NCBI GenBank assembly: GCA_951230915.1
Contig: OX579638.1
Location: forward strand, 20,168,696 to 20,232,695
Source of the DNA: Antitrichia curtipendula
Lineage: Eukaryota > Streptophyta > Bryopsida > Hypnales > Leucodontaceae
Length of the DNA stretch: 64,000 nt
Direction of reading: 5' to 3'
In this document: in pieces, positions 1 through 11,118 of the stretch
Numbering within the stretch: the first letter of the stretch is position 1
How the letters are laid out: each line of letters opens with the position of its first letter
Notes under the pieces: generated by a model
Database searches by the model: none
What the model was told of the DNA's origin: nothing
Seen by the model: only the letters and a program-made list of their open reading frames with translations
Program-made: the position numbers and the translations under genes

Positions 1-137
1 ACATTTCCATCCTTTCCATTGAATTAGGCGCCTTTGTGATTTTGGAAATCCTTTTGTGGCTGCGGTGGAACAAGAAACGCTCAAGTCAGGATACTCCAAT
101 CGAGGATCCTGAATTTCAGTTTGGAGGAAATGTATAA
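1..137 (+). CDS. C-terminal exon of an unidentified membrane protein (partial)
   Basis: An open frame enters from the left edge (codons begin at base 3) and ends at TAA 135-137. It encodes 44 residues: a hydrophobic stretch of about 22 residues (ELGAFVILEILLWLRW and the residues before it) that looks like a membrane helix, then a basic stop-transfer cluster (WNKKR) and a short acidic tail ending FGGNV. This is the pattern of a membrane protein whose C-terminus faces the cytosol. Codon use and amino-acid balance are unlike the AT-rich DNA downstream, which supports a real last exon of a host gene. I do not recognise the family. The rest of the gene lies outside the window. Confidence 0.55.
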   Translation, partial: ISILSIELGAFVILEILLWLRWNKKRSSQDTPIEDPEFQFGGNV

Positions 138-2185
138 AAAAAATTCCATTTGTAGAGAGAGAGAAAGAGAGAGAGAGTTCCTTCATCAGGCCAACTGAAG
201 GCCATTCACTTGCATGGCAAAGATAGTTTGCCACTTTTGAAATTTTAATTTAATTATCATCAGTAGACAGGGACGAATTGTTCTGGACGGGAAACTTTTG
301 GAGTGTTGCACTAAATCGTAGTTTTAGTTTCTTAATCTTTTTTCTTTTCTTTGGGATGCAAAACGGACCATTTATTCCACTGTGAGAGAACAGACTGGAT
401 GACCGTAGTAGTATGAGTTTCATACAACCTGACACTCCTGATACAGGATAGTTGTAAAAATTGACTGTTAACTGCAGGAAGTCGATCATGAATGCTGCAA
501 TGTGACAATTTCATTTCATTTTATTTCAGAATTCACTTGTTGAATCTCCTCACTGAGTGTGGGTCACCAGTTATTGTATTTACAATTGTTTGTTAAGCTT
601 ATTATTGTTGTTGTATTTCAAAGTTTTGTTGACTTTGAAATATGCTGAATTTCAATCGGCCTCTGACTGATGTCAGCCAACACCTCTTTGTCGTGAACCC
701 ATGTACAGTACAGGGTGATGTGTCAAAATTGGGATCTTCATTGCATTGCATTGCACTGCACTCTTTAGACTTTGATTCAGTGTTGATTTTCAAGTCTAGA
801 AGGCAATTCTTGCAGTGGGTGAATGTTAAGTATTTTGTGGATGGTGTAAAATTTAAATAATTTGACATAAACGCAACTTTAAATAGTGCTTAAATCTGAG
901 TGCTTAAATCTGAGTGCCCTATAAGTTGAAACGGTTGCCGACAACTTTGGAATGTGGTAACTTAGTTGATGCTTTCCTAGACACTGGAACAGACCCTTTT
1001 GCGAATCTGCGTTCAGGAGGTTTCGAAGCTCAAAATTTCCTTCTTTTTTTTCCTTCAAATTCAATATCTCACAAGTAAACTGTCTTTAAATCAGGATTTG
1101 CTCTATTCAGGTTCATTCAATTGTTTCTTATCGCATTATTCTACTCAAGCAAAACTTTAATTACAATATTTTAAGGACTGTTGGGCGAAGTAGCTAACAG
1201 TTGGTATTGTTGTTGTGCTGTACATTTGATGTCCTTAACCCTTGAAGGTCCCTGGGTACAGATTTGTGGGAAGGCAGAGAGATGCACAGTACAGTACAGT
1301 GAGTGGTTACTGGTATACATCCCAGTATTTGAAGCATCATCATACTGTTGAATTTTCAGCCCAAATTTCTTGAGTTGGTAGTAAAGGTATCCATAGTGTT
1401 ACGCTAGATGTTTCGAAAATTCCTGACACGTATAAGCCCTTCAATAAATTCTGCATACGGTGGAATTGGTTCAAGCATGACGAAGTTCATTTACTGTCTA
1501 CGGTACCTTCAGCAGGCTGTGAAATTCATGTATTGTGTCGGAACTTCTCAAAGAAAATTGTGCCTTCTTACGCAAGAAGTTCACTTCCTAGACGTACACG
1601 CTTGAGCTACAACTTCCGCCTCATAATTTCACAGCAATTCGGATACTAGAAAGGAGCCTTCGCAAATACAACAGAACTTCAACATATCCGGAGAACACTC
1701 ACTCAGGCTTGCGGAGTGCAGGACAAGATTTGAGACAGGGTAAGGACGTGGACGGACAACAGTCGACGACGTACAGCAATGTACAAAGGCTTACCTTCAC
1801 GGTTGGTCACACATGACCTTCAACATGCAGTCCATTCAGTTTCAGCAGACAACAACCAGCAGTTGGTCCGTTGTCTACGACACACAGAGTCCCTGGCTCT
1901 GAACTGATTTTAACTCAGATTTTGGCAGATAAAAGCATCGTATGTTCATAGAAAAACAAGTTCATGGAGAAGCTCCAAACTCTCTGTTACAAAATCAACG
2001 ACGAGCTATGTAACGAAATTGACTGCCTGACTACATTTCTAACAGATCCCGGCCATTGCTAGCAGAGAATTTTACAGCTCTGTGACTCTACACAGAACAT
2101 CCTTGAGTGACCAGCCGAGAAAACCAGCTTTCTTCATTTAAAACTAGTGTGCCCTGTGCCGTTGCCTCAGCCAAAACAAAACTGT
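138..2185. other. Non-coding stretch downstream of the first gene
   Basis: I see no supported gene. It holds a GA microsatellite at 153-178, a short direct duplication of TGCTTAAATCTGAG around 887-915, and unremarkable AT-rich sequence. A TTAACCCTTGAAGGTCC motif near 1238 resembles the ends of the repeat family described at 54431-55327, so an old repeat may begin there. Confidence 0.4.
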
Positions 2186-2680
2186 GTAAGTAATTTTCTG
2201 ATTTTTTCATTCATTAAAACTTTGAAATTCAATATCTTTCACACCATAGGTCCAAATGTCACGATTGAAAGGCCGTGCACCCCTCCTCGCTGAGGGCTTT
2301 TCGACGGTACCAAGAACGCCATTGGGGACGCACGGTCACAAAGATCTCAACGTAACAAACAAACAAAATAGAAGAAGCAACCAAACTCAATGGATGGATG
2401 GACTAGTGTGTCATATGTCACTGCCACAGTCAAAAGAAAAGTAAAATTAATTTTCTAATTTTCTTACACATCAAAACTTTGAAATTCAATATGTTTTATA
2501 TCGCAGATTCAAAACATCACAAAACAAAGTCCATGCACCCCTCCTTAACAAGGGCTTTCCAGTGGTACCAAGAACGCAATTAGGAGACTCACATTCTAAG
2601 AGATCCCACCATAACAAACAAACAAAACAAAACAAATAGTCTAACTTAAATACTTAATGGATGGATTAATTTTCAAGGTA
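2186..2680. repeat. Two-copy tandem duplication, unit about 250 bp
   Basis: The segment 2186-2440 is followed directly by a diverged second copy at 2441-2680. Shared landmarks in the same order are TTTGAAATTCAATAT, TGCACCCCTCC, GGTACCAAGAACGC, AACAAACAAACAAA and AATGGATGGAT. By eye the copies are well diverged, so the duplication is old. No coding potential is shared between them. Confidence 0.7.
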
Positions 2681-2779
2681 ACTACTAGTTACTTTGAAAA
2701 AACAACTACACAATTAGACACTTCATATATGGAACCCAATGTTGCTTTTAATTACAATTGCATATTGCATAATTAATTT

Positions 2780-3252
2780 TTAAAATTTTCTTCTTAATAG
2801 ATTATATTTTTGTCTATATGAAAAGCTTTGATTTATTCCATTTGGATTAGTGATGTGAAAGTTATGGAGCTTCTTGTTTAGCCAATTGGCAATAATAGAA
2901 ACTTCTTGCAAAAGTAACATATTGGATTGAATTTTTTTTAACTCAGTTTTTACAATTAATATTTGGAGTAAAAATTCTAAGACTTCGAGAAGATCCAAAG
3001 TCAAGTAATCTAATCAAGGAACAAGCTCAAAAACCAACTTTCTTCACTTGCAATGGAATCTACACAGTGAAAGTTTCTAAAATTTCTTACCACATTCTTA
3101 TATTAGCCTAGTGCAAGATCTTACAATTAGATACACACGCACACAAAAAAAAATATAAATAATAAAATAATAAAGTTTTTTCTCTTTGCAATAAATATGG
3201 CAATTTTTAGTGTTCTTTTAATGAAAAAATGACCTTAGGACTTTTAGAGGTT
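2780..3252 (+). repeat. Copy of an AT-rich dispersed repeat, right end
   Basis: This stretch shares ordered landmarks with 54150-54800 and 55100-55753: the 'gattatatttttgtc' box, 'gaaagctttgattcatt' box, the 'atctacac' to 'gcaagatc' block, and the closing CCTTAGGACTTTTAGAGGTTAA motif near 3232. The same order and orientation in all copies shows a dispersed repeat family and not chance AT-richness. Confidence 0.6.
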
Positions 3253-4625
3253 AATGATAATTAATTGAAAGTTTAAATTGGACAAACTAAAAGAACGCAA
3301 TAGTTTAGTCTTTCAAAATCAACTATATTTAATGTCCTTCAATAGATACTCCCATCTAATCCTAGATGGACTTGACTCCTAAATTAGTTCTCATTTGGAT
3401 ACTCACCTTCCCCCTCATAGAAGGTAGTGGCACCGTAAATCGTTTACTAATATAAGCATTTCAGTATCTTCCATATAGCCACATTGTAAAAATGTTGTTT
3501 GACCAAAATAACAAATTATTGTGAAAAATGTTGCAATAGCATCTAAATTATTGGTTGCTTAGAGAGTAAAATTTTCAATGCAACACATTGCACATTGCTA
3601 CAATTAGTCAAAGACTCATTTAAAAAAACACTTGGAACCTAGAAGCAATTCAAAGTGATGTAGGAATAGGTCACCTTTAAATCTCATATTCACGTTAAAT
3701 CTCCTACTCAAATTGGAGATTGTTGGTCATATACATAATTTAAAAGGCAACAATAAGATTTTGTTTTAGATACCCTACAAATTAAGATGCTTCATTGACA
3801 TTTATCTCCTAAATCCAAAATAATTTTGAAAAAATCCTTATAGCATTATACCGGGCACCAATACATTCTACCCATTCAACATTTAATTTCATTAGTAATT
3901 AAAATATCTCCCTTTTGTTCTTCTAAGGCAAGAGGTATTCGTGTGTCTCTATTTTAAGGGTCTCTAAAAAATTAATTAATAATTTTATAAACATTCCCAA
4001 AAATATGCATTGAAATAATTTGGAGGGAGGGGGGTTACTTGTATATCTAATCTAAATTTAGTTTTTAGAAAAAAATATTTTTTGGTTAAATTTTTTATTA
4101 ATAAATATTATTGTTGTAAGAAATTCAACCGTATGGTTGTAATCTATATGTCACATTATTTTGACAACTTTTGTTTTGAAATAATCATTAAATTATTATT
4201 CAAAGATGCAATTTCAAATTTCTCAAAATTTGGACTATCCCCTTATCTTTAAGGGAGGTAAGGTTATGCTAATTTGCTTGATTAATTTTACATTCTTCAA
4301 TTATAAGATTCAACAATACTTATGGTCATTTCACTATTTCAATTTAGACCATTATAATGTTGGTTCTTTGATTCTTTCCAAACAATACCTTCAAGGCTTT
4401 GCCCTTGGCTTTCCGTCATTTGTTTTTAGGTTCATTTATGTAATAAACTTTGGGTATCAAGGGGAAAATAACTTCAATTTGTCAATCACACATTCAAGCA
4501 AGGACAACAATTCTATGCATGCATGCATACATACATACAATTCTATACATACATGTAGTTCTATGCATGCATGCAACATATATCTATGAAGGACAATGCG
4601 TAGAATTTGAATCCACTAAACATGC
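3253..4625. other. AT-rich stretch without a gene
   Basis: The longest open frame (about 127 codons from 4206) is made of AT-rich low-complexity sequence ending in an ATGC/ATAC simple repeat (about 4515-4580). I see no domain or convincing codon bias. Confidence 0.5.
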
Positions 4626-4882
4626 TTAAGGTAGGGACACCCAAAAGCATTGTTTTCTTTTTAAATGCGTTTGAAGTTTTCATATTTTCTTGTTGGCAAA
4701 TGAAAAGAGATTTCAACGCACAAAAGAATGCAGAATTTGGATACTACATGCAAAAGTTATGAAGGCCAAATTTTTTTGGTAAATCATTTCTTCAAGCATA
4801 GGTACATATTGATTTTGGAGATGTACACAGAATGATGGTTGTGATTTTAGTCAGGGTACGATTTTGGGCGTACCCACCTTAA
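4626..4882. mobile_element. MITE, 257 bp, family with AGGTRGG...CCCAAAA ends
   Basis: The left end reads TTAAGGTAGGGACACCCAAAA-like and the right end is its inverted copy (TTTTGGGCGTACCCACCTTAA-like), about 20 bp of imperfect terminal inverted repeat next to TA dinucleotides. The interior (TTTTCATAT...TTGTTGGCAA...GCAAAAGTTAT...GGTACATATTGATTTTGGA) recurs at 8557-8832 and 53148-53425 with the same ends. Small size, inverted ends and no coding capacity make it a non-autonomous DNA transposon. TA duplications suggest a Tc1/mariner-type partner, which I infer and do not see. Confidence 0.75.
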
Positions 4883-7800
4883 TGCTGAGTTGCTGACAGA
4901 TTAAGACCAATTAACAAAAAACCAATATAAATGTACAGCTCTACTAACCCTTGATGGGTGTTTCAACTATACTAATTTGTGCTTTTCAAAATCAAACCTC
5001 ACTTGCCTCAAAAGTGAAAAAAAAATTTAATTTAAATTTTTAAATTTTAGAGAAAGGGTGGAAATTTTTTTTTGAAGCAGAATCCATTAAGTAGGTGCTT
5101 GGTTATTATGTGCACATGTGCTATAAACTTCAAGGCATTTGGATAATTTTTAGAATTTTCATGTGGTTTCAAGTGTTTTGTCTTTCTCAAACTTTTTCAT
5201 GTTTGCACTCCATTTTGGAGTTCAGTGAAGATAATTTCAATTGAGTTTGGTCTAACCAATAGAAATAAGCTTAGCAACTAATTATGTTCTCTAGTTCACT
5301 TTATTATTCTTAAATATTACTATCCCTGTTCCAAAATGATCTTTCTATTGGACAAAATGTTATGGATTAAGGCTAAAAATAACATTTAAAAGACTTTTTT
5401 TGCAACGTAAATAGAGTTTAGTGCATTCTTAACATCCAAAAAAATTTAAGCTTCAAAGTCCTTTTCAAAGTGTAGATTGGGAGTATTGAAAAGTGGAATT
5501 TTGGCGGCATTTTCAAAGAGCACCACTTAGACATTTAATTTTTGGTGTGAGGTTTTCATTTTATGGGCATTTAGTATGTGCCCAAGACTATGTTTGGACC
5601 TCTATTTTGCCTCCTAAAGATATCATCTCCTTCAATTGAAAAATATTCAAAGAGATGTAAAAAATAAGAAAAAACAATGTTGATTGATCCTTCCAATCAT
5701 TTTATTTGTCTTTCAATTGATGATTGTATGGATGGAGGGGAACTACTACTCAAAGTTGTTTTGCTAGTCCTCCAAAGCAATCAAAAGCCAAATTTGACCT
5801 ATTCCATCGTCACAAAGTACAACAAGAAGATCATTTTGGACCAAAAATTAATACCAACATGAAGATCATTATGGGACAAAGGGAGTATTAAAATTGAGAA
5901 AGTTATTGCAAGTGCAACTTGGATGTGTATTACCACGGACACAACATAAACTTGCTTAATCCCAAGGCACCATATTTTGGTGTCAACAAAACTTTGAAGT
6001 CATGTAAAACCTTATCAAACTATTGTTTTTGTAAGTTTTTTTTAGACAAATTTATTTTGAGGTCTAATTTTAGCATCAAAAATGCATATTTATGATTTTT
6101 GTATTCAAAATTGTGTACAAGGGTGTTCATTGCAAATTTTTATTTTCTAATGTCAAGGGCTCTTGGAAATGCTCCTCAAATACAAAAGATTTTGGAGAAA
6201 ATTTCTCATTAGAAATTAATATTAAAAAATTATAGAATAGATTTTTAAAAGTCATAAATTGATTGTGGTTATGCATTTTATGTCATTTAACCTCATTTTT
6301 TAGTGACCTCAGTTCTAGGTTTGACATGTAAAAAGAGGATTGAAAGATTTTAAATCACTTTCATGATCAAACATTCTAATCTTATCATTTATAAGTGATA
6401 TCATTGTGTTTTCTTTCCCGAGTAATCTCTAACATGTCTAGTTTACTTTGTACGGTTATAATTTTTTTTAAATGATGAAACTTAGCAAAATGTCAATTTT
6501 TAATTCAATTCAGAGCAAATTCCAAGAAACTCCGAAAAGGCCTTGGGCATTTAGGGGTTAAAGGTACGTACATCATCAAATTAGAGTTTCATGCCTTATT
6601 TGAATTATTCAATCTTCTTCATTTTGTGACAAGAATATTTTTGAAAGATTCAATACTTTAGGAAGACTTTTAAATATAATTTACATTTGAATTTGCAAAA
6701 GTTGTTGTTGACGTAACAAGGTTTATTTCACTTTGTTTCTTATACAACTTTTAGAATTGAATGAACTTTTGATCAACTTCTAAGTTCTAACCTCCATTTT
6801 TCTTATTCTATACTTCTATTATTTGAATTGATTTAACTTGTAGGGGTTTGATTAGTTTTGAATGGAGGAATGTACTCCATTGCTTAATAAACATAATTAT
6901 TTTTAGGAGGTCAAAGGAAAAATACAACATAAATACTTGAGTTGGACTTGAAGATATCTCTTTGAATTATAAATTCACCATATATTTACCATGCTATGTC
7001 ACTTTCTAAAACAAAAGGATTTGGAGTTGATATTTTTGTTCTTTTGAAAAAGAACAAAAAATAAATGATCTCAAGCTTTAATGGACCAAAGTATGTTTTG
7101 GTCAAAAATTGTTAAAAACTACCATTTTCTAGTGCTTGAGCAAAAATGAGAAAGACTCTTTATTGAAATTTAACCATGATTTACTTTGATTTTGATTGAT
7201 AAGGTCAAATGTCAATAGACTTTAACTACTCTTAAAATGAGATTTTTGCACTACAATATATATGGATTTCTTATTAACCCCGTAAAGTCCTAAGGGTGTT
7301 TTTTGTCAAAAACCACTCAAAACTACCACTTCTGTTGTATTCACTTAAAGGAATCAAAAAATTTATTACTTTTGGAATTTAACCGTATGATCTTGTACTT
7401 AACTTGTCTGAAATCATGTAGTAAAAATTTCATCAAATTTGACTGTATGGATTGGAAGATATTAGCATTCAAAGTTGAACAAATTTTTTTTTTCCAAGAA
7501 GATGCTTAAATTGCCCAAAAAACTAAGATTGTCCATAACATTCTCATCCCTAGTCCAAATAGAATGAATCAAAGCTTCACATATAGGTAAAAACATAATA
7601 TTTTAGGAAAAAAATTTAAAAAAAATTGTTTTGATTTTTGTAATTTTTTGGGGGGGCTGCCTGCCAGTCTCCATTTCTTGCCCATTGTGCCATATATATT
7701 TTTCATGTTTCATCCATATATAGAGATGCAAACAACTGAATCTCTCCAACGAAAATCGCTGGCTTTCAGCGCTGCCCAAAATAAATGAAAAAAAAAAAAA

Positions 7801-8400
7801 TCCTTGCTCATGAAGTGAGTCCCGATCGGTTGTCACTGTGTACCTTGAGCGACCCAAACAAAATTGCATTGTCTATTAATGGATTCAGATGTTTGACATT
7901 GAATGAGTCATCAAATACCATGATTCCGCATCCCTTTCCGACAAAGATGGATGCTCAGATTGTAGAAATTTTGATGGCTTTTGGCGCTTGACAATGATCA
8001 TGGTGGTGACCTCATACTGCAAGCTTAATGGGTATTTGAGTGTGTCCTTGAGCGGGCTATTGAATTGATGGCTTCCTGCTTGATGAGGAAGGCTTGAAGT
8101 TTGGAACAGACCCTATTGAACCGTGTAAGGACCGTGTAACCAGCAACTCACCCTTTCCCAGCCCCCTATGGACTCAAGGCAGGAGGAGACAGGCAGAAAT
8201 TCAAGCGGAGCACATCATGCGCCTCATCCTTGACGATCTTGACCTCAATTTGAAATTTAATCTCGACACTTCCCCCCCCCCCAATTGGACTCCCAATCAC
8301 CCGACCAAATCGTCCTCACGCAAGTGGTGGATATCAAACTCCAGCAAACATCCAACTCTATCTATCGCAAACTAGTGGACACGTAATTGCTCAGTTTGGG
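4883..8400. other. AT-rich stretch without a gene
   Basis: Long gene-free DNA with only short spurious frames. Two motifs match the terminal motif of the repeat at 54431-55327: a right-end form near 6541-6561 (CCTTGGGCATTTAGGGGTTAA-like) and a left-end form near 7277-7298 (TTAACCCCGTAAAGTCCTAAGG-like). These mark eroded copies of that family. A poly-A run lies at about 7787-7800 and a C-run at 8271-8282. Confidence 0.45.
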
Positions 8401-9077
8401 GTTTTCCCCTGTTTTATTTGCTTTGTTTGATCGTTTTTTCAGTTTGGTTGTTGCGCCCCATTCTGCCCATTTGCTTTCTCACTCACGCTTCGGGCATTCT
8501 TAGCTCGCTCTCACAGGGTCTGGGTTGTATCTTTGCTCGCTCTTGGAGCCTTGCCCCGAGGTGGGTACACCCAAAACTGCCACTTTTTGCTACTGAGCCT
8601 AGTTACTACTATTAGACTGGTCAAATTTTCATATATCTTGTTGGCAAGTGAAAGGAGGTTCCAACGCACCAGAGAACGTAGCATTTGGACATCGTATGCA
8701 AAAGTTATTAAGGGTCAAAGTTTGTTTTTGAAAGCGCTTCATCCAAATAGGTACATATCTGATTTTGGAAATGTACACAACCTGTAGATGGCACTTTAAG
8801 GTCAGGTGCCATTTTGGGGGTGCCTACCTTATGCTCTCTCACATCGTTGCTTGCTTCAGTCCCGGGGCTTCGCCTCCCTTCTCCCTGACTTCTTTCATTC
8901 CCGAGGGCTCCCCTCGTCTCGTTTTTTTCGCGGGGGGTCACCTCTGTTTCTCCCTTGTTCATTCTTGCCTCTGGTTCTTCCTCTCTCCAAGCCCTCTGTG
9001 GCGTGTACCTGCCCTTGGGTGTTTATTTTTGTATCAGTAAAGTCACCACCCTCGAACGGGTTTCCTCATGAAACGTG
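8401..9077. other. Pyrimidine-rich, less AT-rich segment with overlapping frames, unassigned
   Basis: Several overlapping frames of 60-96 codons exist on both strands because stops are rare in this C/T-rich sequence. None shows a recognisable domain, and they exclude one another. A MITE (8557-8832) covers the first half. I assign no gene. Confidence 0.4.
8557..8832. mobile_element. MITE, second copy of the AGGTRGG...CCCAAAA family
   Basis: The left end GAGGTGGGTACACCCAAAACTGCCAC-like sequence is inverted at the right end (GGTGCCATTTTGGGGGTGCCTACCTTA-like). The interior matches 4626-4882 and 53148-53425 in order and orientation (TTGTTGGCAAGTGAAAGG, GCATTTGGACAT, GCAAAAGTTAT, AGGTACATAT). This copy keeps the clearest ends of the three. 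Confidence 0.75.
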
Positions 9078-9409
9078 TAAGGTAGGAGGTCCATAAATCA
9101 CCATCTAAGAGTTGAAATTGAATTTTGTGGAGGTGAAGCTGTTTGAAATATTTTTCAGTAATTTTCCGCGAAAGACAACTGGAATTGGCATCTAACCCAA
9201 GTCGTTTCATATTTTTTGGAGCTCTGTGGAATTAATTATGAAATTTTGAAGTTGAAATGGCATAGGGCTCACTTAAATTGTCCACCTCCTAAAATGTACA
9301 TTGTCTGTACACCGATGAAGGCTTCAAATAAAGCAACATGTACAAACATTTTACATTTGAAGAGGTGGGTGATTTTAGAGTCTGTGCGCATTTAGAACCT
9401 CTTACCTTA
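9078..9409. mobile_element. MITE, 332 bp, TAAGGTAGGAGG family
   Basis: The element begins TAAGGTAGGAGGTCC and ends with the inverted form GAACCTCTTACCTTA. The outer TA on each side fits a TA target duplication. Its interior (GGAATTGGCATCTAACCCAAG, GTCGTTTCATATTTT, GGAGCTCT) is shared with the interrupted copy at 10119-10650 and partly with 52790-52980. It has no coding capacity. Confidence 0.75.
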
Positions 9410-10118
9410 GGTGGTAGCAAATTTTGTGGCTTTGAGCTATTGAATTGCACCATCATTTTTGTTTTTTGTTTTTATTTTGGTCACATGAGCTATTTCATAG
9501 ATAATGACCAATAATTCCACCTTCCTAATAATAAAAAGTGAAGTAATTTGGGTCAATATTACACCCAACCTCTCACCCAATCAGTTGAAGTTAATCTAGG
9601 AAGGTTGCGACCCCTCTATAGCCAAAGTAATCACCAAAATACTTTGATTATTGGACCAATACAGATGCATTCCTTGTTTCTTGAGTTAGCAATGAAGCCA
9701 TCCATTGGACTTTTTAAGTATGCAACATCCTTCCAAAGGTAAGTTGTTCCATTGATTGAAATATCTGATCATAGGAAACACGATTCTATCACCAAAATGC
9801 TCGGCATTGGCTGTAAGGTGAACCAATCCATTATTGTCACCCTTCTCAATTATCCCCATATGGGATACATTTCAGAGGGGAAATGTACACCACAGGTACA
9901 TGAGGGCGGAATTCAAAAGAGTGATGGTAATGGGGTTGGTTCACTTCAGGCCCATTAGGATTTTGTGACCAACTTCACCTGTTGGTTGGTTGCAGATTGT
10001 CTTGATCTCGGCTGCACATTAATTTATTAGTGCTGCACCTGCAATTCTGTCAACTGAAATAACCATAATTGCATATAAGAAAATTCTGCTTTCCCCTGAA
10101 ATGATGGTGACGGTGTTA

Positions 10119-10650
10119 GGTAGGAGGTCAATAAAGCGATCATGTAAGGTCTGATAATTAATTTGGGGAGGCTATTCTTCTGGAAAAAAATTTCAGTAAA
10201 TTTTCCTTGAAAGTGAAAAATGGAATTGGCATCTAAGGTAGGAGGCTCAGAAATGGCACATCTAAAAACTGGTCCGCCTTTTTTTTGTGTATTTCATTGA
10301 ACGGGAGTAATTTTAGCTCATTTTTCAGACAAAGAGAAATAGATGAGGAATCTAATCCAAGTGGTTTCGTATTTTTTCAAGCATTTTTTAATTACTTATG
10401 AATTTTCAAACGAGCTGGGTCATAGGTCCCTAATTATGACCCTAGGTCTTTTATAAACGGTTCACTTGCAATTCTAAAGAAAGATGGGTAAGCAAAACAA
10501 ATGATTGGCTCTTGCAGTTGATAATGCTTTTTTTCCTTAATTCTTTCATTTTAGAACCTCCTACCTTAACTAAAGTCGTTTCATATTTTGGAGGAGCTCT
10601 AATATAACACAGAATTCGTAATTCTTGCACTTGGCCAAGTGCATTTATCG
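10119..10650. mobile_element. MITE of the TAAGGTAGGAGG family, interrupted by another copy
   Basis: The left part (10119-10233) matches the first third of the element at 9078-9409 up to the words GGAATTGGCATC. The match resumes at 10569 with AAGTCGTTTCATATTTT and GGAGCTCT, exactly where a second element (10234-10568) ends. The right end is unclear because the outer copy runs into other repeat sequence after about 10650. Confidence 0.65.
10234..10568. mobile_element. MITE nested inside another MITE of the same family, 335 bp
   Basis: It begins TAAGGTAGGAGGCTC and ends GAACCTCCTACCTTA, giving a 10-bp perfect inverted repeat AGGTAGGAGG and TA on each side. The uninterrupted target is visible at 9078-9409 (GGCATCTAACCCAAG), so removal of the insert with one TA rebuilds the parent sequence. 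This confirms both the ends and the TA duplication. Confidence 0.8.
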
Positions 10651-11118
10651 TAGAGTAAAAATGACACATTTTTTTGAATTTCATTAATGTGGTATACCAT
10701 TTTGTCAAGCAATGACAATAATTTTTTTTAATAAATTTCACGATGCTAAAGGTCCATTCACACTTCAAAGAATACACCACTATGATTCATTTGGTCAAAA
10801 GTACAATTGACTATTGTACAAATCAGTATTTTTGAAGATATGAAAGCACTTGAGATCTTCAATATTGACGTACAAAATACACATGGTGTTTATTGTTTAT
10901 TGTTCTTTTCTAAGATAAATGAACATTCATATAATATTATTAAACATTATTATTGAATTTGTTAAATACCACACTATCACTTTATTATCATTCCATTGTA
11001 AAACTAGAACATAAAAGTCTTACATCAAAGCACACTCAACTATCCTTTGCTAGTAATAATAAAACTTCTTAAAAAAACATCTTTGACCATAAACTATTGT
11101 AAACAGTCTACCAATACA

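Noticed and set aside
4206..4589. 127-codon plus-strand frame
   Set aside because: It is rich in Asn, Ile, Phe and Tyr as expected from AT-rich DNA and ends in an ATGC/ATAC simple repeat.
8418..9096. Small proteins in the pyrimidine-rich segment near 9 kb
   Set aside because: Frames overlap on both strands and stay open because of C/T-rich composition; part of the stretch is a MITE.
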